Made by a program: the position numbers and the translations under genes
Notes under the pieces: generated by a model
Told to the model about the DNA's origin: nothing
Database searches by the model: none
The model's input: only the letters and a program-made list of their open reading frames with translations
Assembly: GCF_003668875.1 (NCBI RefSeq)
Contig: NZ_RAWM01000012.1
Coordinates: 1-64,000, forward strand
Source: Corallococcus interemptor
Lineage (GTDB): Bacteria > Myxococcota > Myxococcia > Myxococcales > Myxococcaceae
Direction of reading: 5' to 3'
DNA: 64,000 nt
In this document: piece by piece, positions 1-8,063 of the stretch
How positions within the stretch are numbered: the first letter of the stretch is position 1
Layout: each line of letters starts with the position of its first letter

Positions 1-2
1 GG

Positions 3-80
3 GCGCCTGGGCCTGCCCCGGAGGCCGGCGCGGCCCCCGTCCCGGAGGACCCCGAGGGTTCCTCTTCCGGGAGCCCGTAG
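3..80 (+). CDS. possible C-terminal end of an upstream gene (partial)
   Basis: The third frame is open from the left edge to a TAG at 78-80 and has mostly G or C at third codon positions, like the genes around it. The 25 visible residues are Ala/Pro/Glu-rich, ending Gly-Ser-Pro, which looks like a disordered tail and gives no clue to function. The other two plus frames look less gene-like. The stop lies 55 bases before the next gene. It may be non-coding sequence. Confidence 0.35.
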   Translation, partial: APGPAPEAGAAPVPEDPEGSSSGSP

Positions 81-135
81 GCTTCTGATAGGTAAGCCCC
101 CCTTTGCTCCATTCCGGAGACCAGGAGCCACCCAC

Positions 136-258
136 ATGGCCAACAGCAAGAGCAAGCACCGCCGCGTGCAGATGAAGATCCGTCAGCACTGGAAGAAGCG
201 GATCAAGAAGCAGAAGGAAGCCGCCAAGGCCGCCGCCGCCGAAGGCAAGAAGAAGTAG
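136..258 (+). CDS. very basic 40-residue protein
   Basis: A 40-codon gene starts at ATG with an AGGAG ribosome site eight bases upstream. The product begins MANSKSKHRRVQMKIRQHW and has 16 Lys/Arg residues in 40, an aromatic in the middle and a Lys-rich end (GKKK). Composition and size recall small ribosomal or nucleoid-associated proteins, but I cannot place it in a named family. It has no membrane segment or signal peptide. The strong ribosome site, coherent codon use and the length of the open frame support a real gene. RNA or ribosome binding is inference from charge only. Confidence 0.65.
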   Translation: MANSKSKHRRVQMKIRQHWKKRIKKQKEAAKAAAAEGKKK

Positions 259-295
259 TCCGTCTTCCCTGGCGCCGCTCCCGGCGGCCCTGGCT

Positions 296-814
296 TTACT
301 GCCGGGTCGCCGTGAAGGGGCGCGCCACGTTGCATCTGAGGGCGGAGGTGCCCTGGATGCGCGAGTAGTTGCCGGTGAAGGTCCCGGACAGGCTGCCAAC
401 ACCGCCGCCGTCCGCCGGGCCCCCGGCGAAGGTCGCGGTGAGGCTGAGGAAGCTGCTCACCCCACCGTCACTGCTGGGGATCGGTGAGCCGGACAGGATC
501 AGCGCTCCGGATGCGTACAGCTGGCCCGTCAGCGCCACCCCCGTCAGCGTCCCCGTGATGATGCCGCCGTCGGTGTGCTGGATGACCAGCGGGTCTCCGT
601 TCGCCGGGGCCACCACGTTCAGGTTCACGCACTCGGAGGGCAGGCCCGCGTCGCCCGGGAAGGCCAGCGGATAGGTGCCCTCCACGGGGGGGCAGGTGTC
701 GCCGCAGTCCACGGGGGCGCCCTCGTCGCAACCGGCGGGACCGAGCATCAGGAAGGCGCCGGACACCACGGCGGTGGCGGCGGCCGCGATCGGAGCGAAA
801 CGTCCAGAAGTCAT
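296..814 (-). CDS. putative secreted lipoprotein, hypothetical
   Basis: The 172-residue product has an N-terminal hydrophobic stretch ending at Cys29 (GPAGC), a weak lipobox, followed by a Cys-rich segment (Cys37, Cys41). The rest is rich in Gly, Thr and Ser with alternating hydrophobics, suggesting a beta-sandwich domain, and one Cys near the C-terminus. The start is ATG with AAGAGG six bases upstream. The frame stays open far upstream but that part is Arg/His-rich shadow. It stands alone, divergent from the permease gene. The family is not recognised; surface attachment is inferred from the leader. Confidence 0.6.
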   Translation of the reverse strand: MTSGRFAPIAAAATAVVSGAFLMLGPAGCDEGAPVDCGDTCPPVEGTYPLAFPGDAGLPSECVNLNVVAPANGDPLVIQHTDGGIITGTLTGVALTGQLYASGALILSGSPIPSSDGGVSSFLSLTATFAGGPADGGGVGSLSGTFTGNYSRIQGTSALRCNVARPFTATRQ

Positions 815-907
815 GGATGGCCTCTTGGGGATGGGAGGGACGGACTTCCTGGTGGGAATAACCGTTCCTACGTTGCGTGCAGCTGGTCTGGGGGACGGGG
901 TGGGGCG

Positions 908-2059
908 GTGACGGCGGCAGACTCGAAGCGGTGGTCCAATTTCATCTTCGCGGGGCTCTTCGCGCTCGCGCTGATTCTTTTCTCGCGCATCCTGCTGCCG
1001 TTCCTGATGCCGGTGCTGCTGGGCGGCTTCCTGGTCGTCCTGTTCATGCCCATCCAGGACTCCTTGGACCGGCGGCTCCAGGGCCGCAAGTCCCTGGCGG
1101 CGGGACTGTCCACCCTCGCGGTGTTCCTGCTCATCCTGGCGCCGCTGGCGCTGGTGGGCTGGATGGTGGCCCGCGAGGTGCTCCAGTTCGTGGGCCAGGC
1201 GCAGGACCTGTTGGATCAGGTGGACCTGCGCCACCACCTGCTCAACAGCCTGCCGCGCGGCCTCACCCGCTACGTGCACTTCGATCCGGAGAGCTCGGAG
1301 ACGGAGCGCCTGCTGATGACGGCGGTGTCCGGCGGCGCGGGGCTGCTCGCGGACCTGGTGGGCGCCGGCACGGAGCTGATCGTCAACATGTTCCTGATGA
1401 CGGTCGCCATGTACTACTTCTTCCTGGACGGCCGTCGTCTGGTGAACGAGGTGGCCCGGCTGATTCCGCTGGAGCGCCGCTACTTCGACGCCTTCTCCCA
1501 CGAGTTCACGGACGTCGCGTACGCCATCATCTACGGCAACACCGTCACCGCGCTGGTGCAGGGCGCGGTGGGCTTCGTGGGGCTGCTCATCGCGGGCGTG
1601 CCGCACGCCGGCGTGTGGGGCGCGGCCATGGTGCTGGTGGCGCTGGTGCCGGTGGGTGGCACCGCGCTCGTCTGGGGGCCCATTGGCGTCATCCTCATCG
1701 CGGCGAACCGGGTGAGCGAGGGCGTCTTCCTGCTCGCGTGGGGCACCTTCCTGGTGGGCAGCATCGACAACGTCATCCGCCCGAGGCTGTGCGGCTCGCG
1801 CATGGCGCTGCACCCGCTGCTCGTCTTCCTGTCCATGTTCGGCGGGCTGGCGGTGTTCGGGATGATGGGCCTGCTGGTGGGGCCGCTCATCGCGTCCATC
1901 TTCATGGCCATGGTGCGCATCTACCGGCGGGACTTCCTGGGTCGTACGCAGGAATCCCAGCCCGCACCCGTGGTGTCCCAGGATTCCTCGCCTTCGCTCA
2001 CGCCGCAGCCCGCGCCAGTGCCCTCCGCGGCGAGCGTGGGTCACGTGATGAACGCCTGA
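908..2059 (+). CDS. AI-2E family transporter (PerM-type permease)
   Basis: The 383-residue protein is an integral membrane protein of the AI-2E transporter (UPF0118) family. Hydrophobic helices open the protein (residues about 12-50), then a soluble central segment (about 75-150), then a block of closely spaced helices to about residue 335, the family's arrangement and length. Substrates are proven for few members; some export AI-2, others act as antiporters, so the substrate here is unknown. The last 40 residues are a Pro/Ser-rich cytoplasmic tail. I chose the GTG start because it follows a G-rich ribosome site and directly precedes the first helix. Confidence 0.85.
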   Translation: MTAADSKRWSNFIFAGLFALALILFSRILLPFLMPVLLGGFLVVLFMPIQDSLDRRLQGRKSLAAGLSTLAVFLLILAPLALVGWMVAREVLQFVGQAQDLLDQVDLRHHLLNSLPRGLTRYVHFDPESSETERLLMTAVSGGAGLLADLVGAGTELIVNMFLMTVAMYYFFLDGRRLVNEVARLIPLERRYFDAFSHEFTDVAYAIIYGNTVTALVQGAVGFVGLLIAGVPHAGVWGAAMVLVALVPVGGTALVWGPIGVILIAANRVSEGVFLLAWGTFLVGSIDNVIRPRLCGSRMALHPLLVFLSMFGGLAVFGMMGLLVGPLIASIFMAMVRIYRRDFLGRTQESQPAPVVSQDSSPSLTPQPAPVPSAASVGHVMNA

Positions 2060-2107
2060 GCCCCGAGCCTGGACTTCGCTCCGGCGCTGGGTGAACCTGA
2101 CCGGAGC

Positions 2108-3145
2108 ATGACGACCACCCGAAGCGCGAGGGTCCCCTCGGGCCTGTTGCGGACCCTGGCCCTCGCTGGAGCCCTGGCGGCTCCGGCCGCGGCGGCCTCT
2201 GACGCCCTGACGCCGCTCGCCTTCCACGGCACGCGCGAGTCCCCCGCGTGGCTGTCGCTGCGGCTGGGCACCACGCCGTCGGGCAGGGCGCAGGCGAAGA
2301 CGGAGCCGGAGGTGGGCGCGCCCACCTGGGTGCGCCTCAACCTGTCCCTCACCGCGACGTGGCGGCGCTACTGCGCGCGGCCCGGCGTGGACAGCTGCGG
2401 CGAGTACGACCGGCTCCCGGAGGAGGAGCAGTTGGGGGACACGTCGGACTTCTCGTCGTCGTATCCGTACCTGGGCCTGGCGCTGGAGGCGGAGGTGCTG
2501 CCGCTGGCGCGTCACCCCAACTCGGTGCTGCGCGGGCTGGGACTCCAGCTGGGCGTGCAGCGGGGCTTCTCCAGCTCCGACGTGACGCTCACCGGGGACG
2601 GCGGCCAGACGCCGGTGCGCGAGGTGTCCGCCACCGACACGGCCTTCACCGCGCAGGCGATGTACCGCTTCTACTTCCGCTTCGGCACGACGCGGCCGCA
2701 GCAGGGCTACGTGGGCGCACGCGCCGGCATCCAGACGCGCGCGTTCGACGTGGAGGCGTCCACGGACAACCCGCTGACCGGCACGCACCGCGTGTTCCCC
2801 TCCGTGGCGTTGGACCTGTCCGTGCCGCTGTTCAGCTCGGTGCGGCTGGACGCGTCGGGCGGGCTGTTGCTGTCGCCCAGGCCGGGGCACTCGCCGGACG
2901 CGGACGGGGGCCGGCGGGCGCTGGAGGTGCGCGACTACGGCACGTCCGTGTCCAGCTTCGGCTGGACCGCGGAGCTGGGCGTGTCCGGGGACATCTGGGG
3001 GCCCTTCGGCTACGACGTGGCCTGGCGCCTGGCGCACTTCAAGGACCGGTTCTCCGGGGCCGGCACGTTGACGGGCTGGGACGACGGTGGAGCGGCCGAG
3101 GAGACGTACTCCAGCCTCCACGTGGGTCTGATCGCGACGTACTGA
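2108..3145 (+). CDS. putative outer-membrane beta-barrel protein
   Basis: The 345-residue product has a Sec signal peptide (Arg-containing n-region, Leu/Ala core, cleavage near residue 30, AAA-S). The mature part has alternating polar/hydrophobic strands and many aromatic residues (for example YRFYFRF near residue 190), and ends in Thr-Tyr, a C-terminal aromatic typical of barrel proteins recognised by BamA. No family name can be given. It starts 48 bases after the permease gene and may be cotranscribed with it. A periplasmic beta-rich protein is the alternative. Confidence 0.65.
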   Translation: MTTTRSARVPSGLLRTLALAGALAAPAAAASDALTPLAFHGTRESPAWLSLRLGTTPSGRAQAKTEPEVGAPTWVRLNLSLTATWRRYCARPGVDSCGEYDRLPEEEQLGDTSDFSSSYPYLGLALEAEVLPLARHPNSVLRGLGLQLGVQRGFSSSDVTLTGDGGQTPVREVSATDTAFTAQAMYRFYFRFGTTRPQQGYVGARAGIQTRAFDVEASTDNPLTGTHRVFPSVALDLSVPLFSSVRLDASGGLLLSPRPGHSPDADGGRRALEVRDYGTSVSSFGWTAELGVSGDIWGPFGYDVAWRLAHFKDRFSGAGTLTGWDDGGAAEETYSSLHVGLIATY

Positions 3146-3266
3146 CGTTGACGTTGTCGGGCGAGTGACATCACCCCGGAGCGCGGGTGTCTGCCCTCGC
3201 GCACGATGACTACCCCTTGCCTCCACGGCCTGTCACGGGCCCGTGACGCAAGGGGGACGATTCCTG

Positions 3267-5015
3267 GTGCGAGCAAGGCGATGGTTGGGGCGGGGAGTGG
3301 CGGGGCTGGCGTGCCTTGCCCTGGTGGCGTGCGGCGGAGGGGACTCCTCTCCCACGACCGGCAATCCTCCCGGCACGGGCTACGACGACGGAGAAGGCCT
3401 TCCCCGGTCCGATGCGGGCCCGGCGGATGAAGGCACGGGCTCGCCGTACGACGCGGGCACGGGCTCGCCGGCCGACGCGGGCACCGGTACGCCGGACGCG
3501 GGGAGCGGGGACGCGGGGTCAGCGCCGCTGACGTGCGCGCCCACGGCGGGGGACACGCGCTGGGTGCAGGAGGGCGAGCCCGTCACCGCGCAGGTGACGT
3601 GCTCCACGGGCCTCAAGGAGGCCGGGCTGCGCTTCGGGGTGAAGAACCTGCCCGCGGGCGCCACGTTCGACGAGTCCACCGGCACGCTGCGCTGGACGCC
3701 CGCGCTCAACCAGGCCGCGGTGTGGATGCTCACGCTGGAGGAGCGCACCACCGGCGAGACGGGCACGCTCAAGGTGGGCGTGGCCAACAACAACACCGCG
3801 CCGGGCAAGGTCGACATCGTCGACCCCGCGGCCTACACGGAGGAGTACGGGCTGCCGGTGGTGCACCTGTTCTTCCCGGACAACCTGACGTCTGGCTTCT
3901 ACAAGCCGGCGGAGGTGGTGTACCGGGGCCGCCGCTACACCATCGAGGCGAAGTACCGCGGGGCCACGTCCAGCGTGTTTCCCAAGCGCAGCCTGACGCT
4001 CAAGTTCGCGGAGGACGACCTGTTCTCCGAGCCCGTCTTCGGCGACGGCTTCAAGGACCGCAAGCGCGTGGTGCTCATCACCACGTTCAATGACAACTCC
4101 TACCTGCGCTCGCGGCTGGCGTTCGACCTGTGGCACCGCCTGGCGCCCGACGCCGTGCGCATCCGCACCTTCAGCGTGGTGGTGTACGCGAACAACAAGT
4201 ACCGGGGGCTCTACACGGCGTCGGACCACGTGGACAAACGGCTGATGGAGTGGAACGGCATCGACGACGACTCGGACCTCTACAAGGCCGACACCGCGGA
4301 CGCCAACTTCTCCCGGCTGACGCGCCACGGGCAGACGAAGGAGAACCTCCACGTCGGCTTCGTGAAGGACGAGGGCAACCCGCCGGGCAACTTCAGCACG
4401 CTGCACGACTTCGTCGCGTGGGTGGCGGACTCCAGCAACGACACCTTCCGCCAGCAGTTCGGCACGAAGCTGAAGGCGCGGGACTACGAGGACTGGTGGA
4501 TCTTCAATACGCTCATCCAGGGCAATGACTCGCAGGCGAAGAACGCCTATCACGCGTTCGATCCGAAGGCGGGCGGCCCCTGGCGCTACATCCCGTGGGA
4601 CCTGGACGCGAGCTTCGGGCAGAACTACGACACCACGCGCACCAGCGCCACGGCGCGGCCCACCTACGCGTCGGACAACCTGCTCTTCAAGCGGATGCTG
4701 GCGGAGCCCTCCATCTCGGGGCCCATGCGCGAGCGCTACCGGCAGGCCCTGAAGAACGAAGTGAGCGAGGCCACGGTGCAGGCGATGATCGACGGCTACG
4801 TGAAGGAGCTGGGGCCCAACGCGCAGCGTGACGAGGCGGAGTGGGCGGAGCGGTACCGCAACTTCGCGAAGCCGGAAGCGGGGGACGAGAACGGGTACGG
4901 CAACTTCCCGGACTGGCACCTGCGGCAGGACTTCAAGACCCACGCGGAGGAGGTGGAGTACATCCGGCAGTGGGTGCACAAGCGCTGGTCGGCGTTCCAG
5001 ACGCAGCTGCCGTGA
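3267..5015 (+). CDS. CotH kinase family lipoprotein
   Basis: The 582-residue protein begins with a lipoprotein signal ending LVAC at Cys22, then an Asp/Ala/Gly/Ser linker with DAGTGSP-like repeats (about residues 45-90), an Ig/cadherin-like domain (about 95-180) and a CotH kinase domain (about 195-575). CotH proteins are secreted protein kinases first known from Bacillus spore coats. Visible family elements are the FPKRSL segment, the YRGLY segment, and GNDSQ...WDLD, whose acidic residues fit metal/ATP binding. I prefer the GTG with an AGGGGGA site upstream over an in-frame GTG eight codons earlier. An envelope or spore-surface role is plausible in a fruiting bacterium but inferred. Confidence 0.85.
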   Translation: MRARRWLGRGVAGLACLALVACGGGDSSPTTGNPPGTGYDDGEGLPRSDAGPADEGTGSPYDAGTGSPADAGTGTPDAGSGDAGSAPLTCAPTAGDTRWVQEGEPVTAQVTCSTGLKEAGLRFGVKNLPAGATFDESTGTLRWTPALNQAAVWMLTLEERTTGETGTLKVGVANNNTAPGKVDIVDPAAYTEEYGLPVVHLFFPDNLTSGFYKPAEVVYRGRRYTIEAKYRGATSSVFPKRSLTLKFAEDDLFSEPVFGDGFKDRKRVVLITTFNDNSYLRSRLAFDLWHRLAPDAVRIRTFSVVVYANNKYRGLYTASDHVDKRLMEWNGIDDDSDLYKADTADANFSRLTRHGQTKENLHVGFVKDEGNPPGNFSTLHDFVAWVADSSNDTFRQQFGTKLKARDYEDWWIFNTLIQGNDSQAKNAYHAFDPKAGGPWRYIPWDLDASFGQNYDTTRTSATARPTYASDNLLFKRMLAEPSISGPMRERYRQALKNEVSEATVQAMIDGYVKELGPNAQRDEAEWAERYRNFAKPEAGDENGYGNFPDWHLRQDFKTHAEEVEYIRQWVHKRWSAFQTQLP

Positions 5016-5060
5016 GGTTGGCGGCGCGGCGGGGGGAGGACCTCGCCGCGCCCACCGGGA

Positions 5061-5828
5061 CTACCACTGCGCAGGGTCTGCGTCGGCGAACGTCGTGCCG
5101 GCCGCGATCTCGTCAATCCAGATGCTGCGGGTGCCCTGGGTGCCCTGCATGTACCCGCTGTCGTGCCAGCCATTGGCGTAGAGGCCGACGCGGAACTGGA
5201 GGTAGCGGTCATCCGCCACGGTGGTGGCCAGGTTGAACTGCTCCAGGACCTTCACACCGTCGAACCACAGCTTGATGAAGCCGGTGGTGTCGCTGGTCCA
5301 CTTCACCTGCATGACGACCTTGTGCCACTCGCCGGGGGTGACGGTGGCCAGGTTGCGGAAGGTGGTGGTCTTCTGGTCGCAGACGGTGCCGTACTTCACC
5401 CGGGTGGTGAGCTGGTTGCCGGACAGCCACACCATGGTGGTGGGCATGTGGCCATCGCAGCCCGTGTCGGAGAAGTTCGCGATGAACTGGGCGATGTTGA
5501 AGGACTGCGGCTGGAACTGCCAGTCCTGCTGCAGCCGGAACATGAAGCCATAGAAGCCCGTGTCGCCCCGGCGGTACACGTTGTGCTTCACGACCTCCGA
5601 GTGGTAGCGCTCGGTGTAGTTGGGGTCGTAGACCTGCGTGGCCTTGATGGCGGTGGAGCCCTCGTAGACGACGTTGGTGACTTCCTTCAACGAACCGTTG
5701 TGCTCCACGTTGAGCGAGTTCCAACCGGACAGCGTTCCGGTGTTGCGGAAGATCTCCGCTGCCTGGGCGCCCATCCCCAGGGCGAACAGCGACACCCCTG
5801 CGGCCACGGCGAAATGCTTGCGCTGCAT
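5061..5828 (-). CDS. secreted polysaccharide lyase-like protein
   Basis: The 255-residue product has a signal peptide cleaved after AQA (residue 23) and a single Trp/Tyr-rich jelly-roll domain with features of the polysaccharide lyase families that include heparin lyase and glucuronan lyase (PL13/PL20-like). Examples are GFYGFMFRL, PGEWHKVVMQVKW and GFIKLWFDG, the usual concanavalin-like strands lining a sugar cleft. It ends at a Trp. Two Cys (TGCDG and TVCDQ) could form a disulfide. An AGGAAAGG ribosome site precedes the ATG. It probably degrades an acidic polysaccharide outside the cell; the substrate cannot be read from sequence. Confidence 0.7.
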   Translation of the reverse strand: MQRKHFAVAAGVSLFALGMGAQAAEIFRNTGTLSGWNSLNVEHNGSLKEVTNVVYEGSTAIKATQVYDPNYTERYHSEVVKHNVYRRGDTGFYGFMFRLQQDWQFQPQSFNIAQFIANFSDTGCDGHMPTTMVWLSGNQLTTRVKYGTVCDQKTTTFRNLATVTPGEWHKVVMQVKWTSDTTGFIKLWFDGVKVLEQFNLATTVADDRYLQFRVGLYANGWHDSGYMQGTQGTRSIWIDEIAAGTTFADADPAQW

Positions 5829-5863
5829 TGAACGACCTTTCCTGACTTGCGGCTTATGCCAGT

Positions 5864-5892
5864 TCAATAGGCGAATCTGGGATAATCCGCAA
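5864..5892 (-). promoter_or_regulatory. candidate sigma-70 promoter of the polysaccharide lyase gene
   Basis: On the minus strand TTGCGG (-35) and TATTGA (-10) are separated by 17 bases. They lie about 35 bases upstream of the lyase ATG in one of the few AT-rich patches nearby. The match is partial and no transcript data are available. Confidence 0.35.
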
Positions 5893-5984
5893 TCCCATGG
5901 ACAGGTGCGGGTGGGTGGCACAAGGCGTCCATCCCGGTTAGCTTCCGCGGCGCGTGCGGATGCCCCGGGGTGGGGCCTCCGAGC

Positions 5985-6025
5985 CCGGACGAGGTGCGCC
6001 GTACCCGGTCACGACAAGACGACGC
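5985..6025 (+). promoter_or_regulatory. guanidine-III riboswitch (ykkC-III)
   Basis: The leader of the sugE/gdx gene holds the class III guanidine riboswitch core almost letter for letter as I remember the Thermobifida example: CCGGACGAGGTGCGCC, then GTACCCGGTCA, then GACAAGAC. CCGG at 5985-5988 can pair with CCGG at 6005-6008. GCGCCGT at 5996-6002 can form the pseudoknot with ACGACGC at 6019-6025, six of seven pairs with one C-A mismatch. The element ends six bases before the GGGAG ribosome site. In this class guanidine stabilises the pseudoknot and turns on exporter expression, which fits the gene behind it. Confidence 0.9.
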
Positions 6026-6045
6026 CTTCACGGGAGTCGTGCGTC

Positions 6046-6375
6046 ATGTCGTCGTCTTGGATCCTCCTCATCATCGCCGGCCTGCTCGAAGTCTGTTGGA
6101 CGCTGGGCCTCAAGTACGCGCAAGGCTTCACCCGGCCGCTGCCCAGCGTGCTCACGATTGGCGCCATGATCGCGAGCATGGGCCTGCTGGGCCTCGCGGT
6201 GAAGCAGCTGCCCATCGGCACGGCCTACGCGGTCTGGGTGGGCATCGGCGCGGCCGGTGCGGCCGTCGCGGGCATGGTGCTCTTCCATGAGCCCGCCACG
6301 CCCTCGCGCCTGTTCTTCCTGGTGCTGATGATCGTCGCCATCATCGGGCTGAAGTTCACCAGCGGGACGCATTAG
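6046..6375 (+). CDS. sugE: guanidinium exporter Gdx (SugE), SMR family
   Basis: The 109-residue protein has four membrane helices and the conserved membrane Glu15 of small multidrug resistance transporters. LKYAQGFTRPLPS is the signature that separates the Gdx/SugE subtype from EmrE. Gdx proteins work as antiparallel dimers that export guanidinium in exchange for protons. The start has GGGAG nine bases upstream. The guanidine-III riboswitch directly in front supports guanidinium as the physiological substrate. The next gene, a GST, follows after 37 bases and may share the transcript. Confidence 0.93.
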   Translation: MSSSWILLIIAGLLEVCWTLGLKYAQGFTRPLPSVLTIGAMIASMGLLGLAVKQLPIGTAYAVWVGIGAAGAAVAGMVLFHEPATPSRLFFLVLMIVAIIGLKFTSGTH

Positions 6376-6412
6376 CCGTCCGCGCCGGTTCCCATCACGC
6401 GAGGTGACGGCG

Positions 6413-7147
6413 ATGAGCGACGCGAAGTTCGAGCTGTACTACTGGCCCGGCATTCCCGGCCGGGGCGAGTTCGTGCGGCTGGTGCTGGAAGAAGCAGGCG
6501 CGGACTGGGTGGACGTGGGCCTGCAATCCGGCGGGAAGGCGGTCACGGACATGATTGGCAAGGGGCCCGTGCCCGCGTACGCGCCGCCCGTGCTCAAGGT
6601 GGGCGACGTCGTCATCTCCCAGGCGCCCAACATCTGCTCCTACCTGGGCGAACGCTTCGGCCTCGTCCCCCAGGACGAAGCCTCACGCCTGCACGCCCGT
6701 CAATTCCAGCTCACCGTCGCGGACGTGGTGGCGGAAGCCCATGACACGCACCATCCCCTCGCCGTGATGAAGTACTACGACGAGCAGAAGGACGCCGCGA
6801 AGCAACGCGCGGAAGACTTCCGCACCACCCGCATCCCGAAGTTCCTCGGCTACTTCGAGCGCGTGCTGAAGGCCAACACCCAAGGGGGAGGGAAGTACCT
6901 CCTGGGCCGCGACTTCTCCTATCCGGAGCTCGCGCTGTACCAGCTGGTGGAAGGCCTGCTGTATGCCTTTCCCAATGCCATGCGCCGCGTCGCCCCGGGA
7001 ATCCCCGGCGTGATGGCCTTGCGTCAGCGCATCTCGGAGCGCCCCCGCATCGCCGCGTACAAACAATCCAACCGCGCCCAGCCCTTCAACCAGCAGGGCA
7101 TCTTCCGGCACTACCCGGAGCTGGACGACCCGAACGCGACGAAGTGA
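6413..7147 (+). CDS. glutathione S-transferase family protein
   Basis: The 244-residue protein has an N-terminal thioredoxin-fold domain with the sigma/alpha-like opening ELYYWPGIPGRGEFVR, the GST pattern with catalytic Tyr and the Arg-Gly-Glu turn. A VISQAPNICSYLG segment follows (the Gln-Ser glutathione-binding loop is here Ser-Gln-Ala), then an all-helical C-terminal domain. It would conjugate glutathione to electrophiles in the cytoplasm. The ATG is preferred to the GTG three codons earlier because GAGG lies eight bases upstream of it. It may be transcribed from the guanidine-controlled leader. Its last 37 bases overlap the convergent next gene. Confidence 0.85.
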   Translation: MSDAKFELYYWPGIPGRGEFVRLVLEEAGADWVDVGLQSGGKAVTDMIGKGPVPAYAPPVLKVGDVVISQAPNICSYLGERFGLVPQDEASRLHARQFQLTVADVVAEAHDTHHPLAVMKYYDEQKDAAKQRAEDFRTTRIPKFLGYFERVLKANTQGGGKYLLGRDFSYPELALYQLVEGLLYAFPNAMRRVAPGIPGVMALRQRISERPRIAAYKQSNRAQPFNQQGIFRHYPELDDPNATK

Positions 7148-7407
7148 CCCTGGGGCACTTCGACAATCTCACGGGCGAAGAACAGGTCCTCGCCCACGCC
7201 GGCCACGCGCACCTGGATGAGCGGATCGCTCGGGTACTGCATGGCCGGGTCGTCGAACACCAGCGCCACGACGACGCCCACGCGGCCCAGGAAGCGCTCC
7301 GCCACGGCGTCGTCCGCTTCGGTGCGGACGATCATCACCGCCGCACCCATGCGCACCGGCGCGCCGTCCACGTCTTCCGTCAAGATGAGCGAGGGGTCCT
7401 GCTTCAT
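7111..7407 (-). CDS. hypothetical 98-residue protein, third gene of the sigma/anti-sigma operon
   Basis: The ATG overlaps the stop of the NrsF-like gene as ATGA, implying translational coupling. The soluble product has conserved-looking features (MIVRTEADD, a GVVVALVFDD core, FFAREIVEVP) but no recognised family, signal peptide or membrane segment. It resembles small beta-barrel, KOW/SH3-like proteins in its alternating hydrophobic strands; that is a guess. Its 3' end overlaps the convergent GST gene by 37 bases, unusual for a gene pair that is otherwise cleanly spaced. Confidence 0.6.
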   Translation of the reverse strand: MKQDPSLILTEDVDGAPVRMGAAVMIVRTEADDAVAERFLGRVGVVVALVFDDPAMQYPSDPLIQVRVAGVGEDLFFAREIVEVPQGHFVAFGSSSSG

Positions 7408-8063
7408 GGTGCGTAGGTCCGGGGTTTGAGTCGTTTCGACAGCGCCCACGTCGCGAGCGTCATCAGCGCCCACGCCGCCAGGTGATAGGTGGCCACGTGG
7501 CCGGGTCCCTGCTCACACGCCAGCTCGCCCACGAACGCGCCCACCGTCCCCACCGACAGCCCCGCCACCGTCGCGCGCAGCGGGTCGAACGCCGCCGACC
7601 TCAGCGCCACCAACGCCACCACCAGGGGTACCAGCGCCACCGCCACGTGGCTTACCGTGCACACCCACTCGGGGAGCGTGGAGGGGCCCCGAGGGGCCGC
7701 CCGCGTCAGCACCAGCAGCACGGCGCTCACCAGCGCCATGCCCACGCCCACCTGGCGCAGCGGGCGCCCGCGCGGAGACAGGGCTCCCCAGGAGCACACC
7801 GCGCTCGTGGACAGCAGCATCGCCAGCATGGGCGCCCGGCCCGTGAGCACCGCGCCCGTGGTGCGCCCCAGCGCCAGCAGCACGCCCGTCACCGCGAGCG
7901 CCAGGCCCGAGGACGCCGCGAACACCCCCACCGCCTGCGAACGCCATCCGCGCACCGGCCGCTTCAGCGCCAGCTCCTCGCGAGACGCCGCCAGCGCACG
8001 CTCCATCGCCTTGGGGTCCAGGCGGGGCGGGGGGGACCGCCAGGGGTCGGACGGGAGGCTCAT
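7404..8063 (-). CDS. NrsF-like (DUF1109-type) membrane anti-sigma factor
   Basis: The 219-residue protein has a short cytoplasmic N-terminus (about 45 residues, including LKRPVRGWRSQ) followed by six membrane helices. This is the topology of NrsF/DUF1109 proteins, which hold ECF sigma factors inactive at the membrane. Its ATG overlaps the sigma-factor stop codon (ATGA), a typical cognate sigma/anti-sigma arrangement. Family assignment rests on topology, size and position rather than on a sharp motif. The NrsF Cys pair that senses metals is not evident: the Cys in CSWG and CEQG are scattered. The inducing signal is therefore unknown. Confidence 0.7.
   Translation of the reverse strand: MSLPSDPWRSPPPRLDPKAMERALAASREELALKRPVRGWRSQAVGVFAASSGLALAVTGVLLALGRTTGAVLTGRAPMLAMLLSTSAVCSWGALSPRGRPLRQVGVGMALVSAVLLVLTRAAPRGPSTLPEWVCTVSHVAVALVPLVVALVALRSAAFDPLRATVAGLSVGTVGAFVGELACEQGPGHVATYHLAAWALMTLATWALSKRLKPRTYAP

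Noticed and set aside
815-3226. A very long open frame on the minus strand across the permease and barrel genes
   Set aside because: It is a shadow of plus-strand genes in high-GC DNA: Arg/His/Ala-rich, no domain, and third-position GC fits the other strand. Only its last 172 codons form a believable gene.
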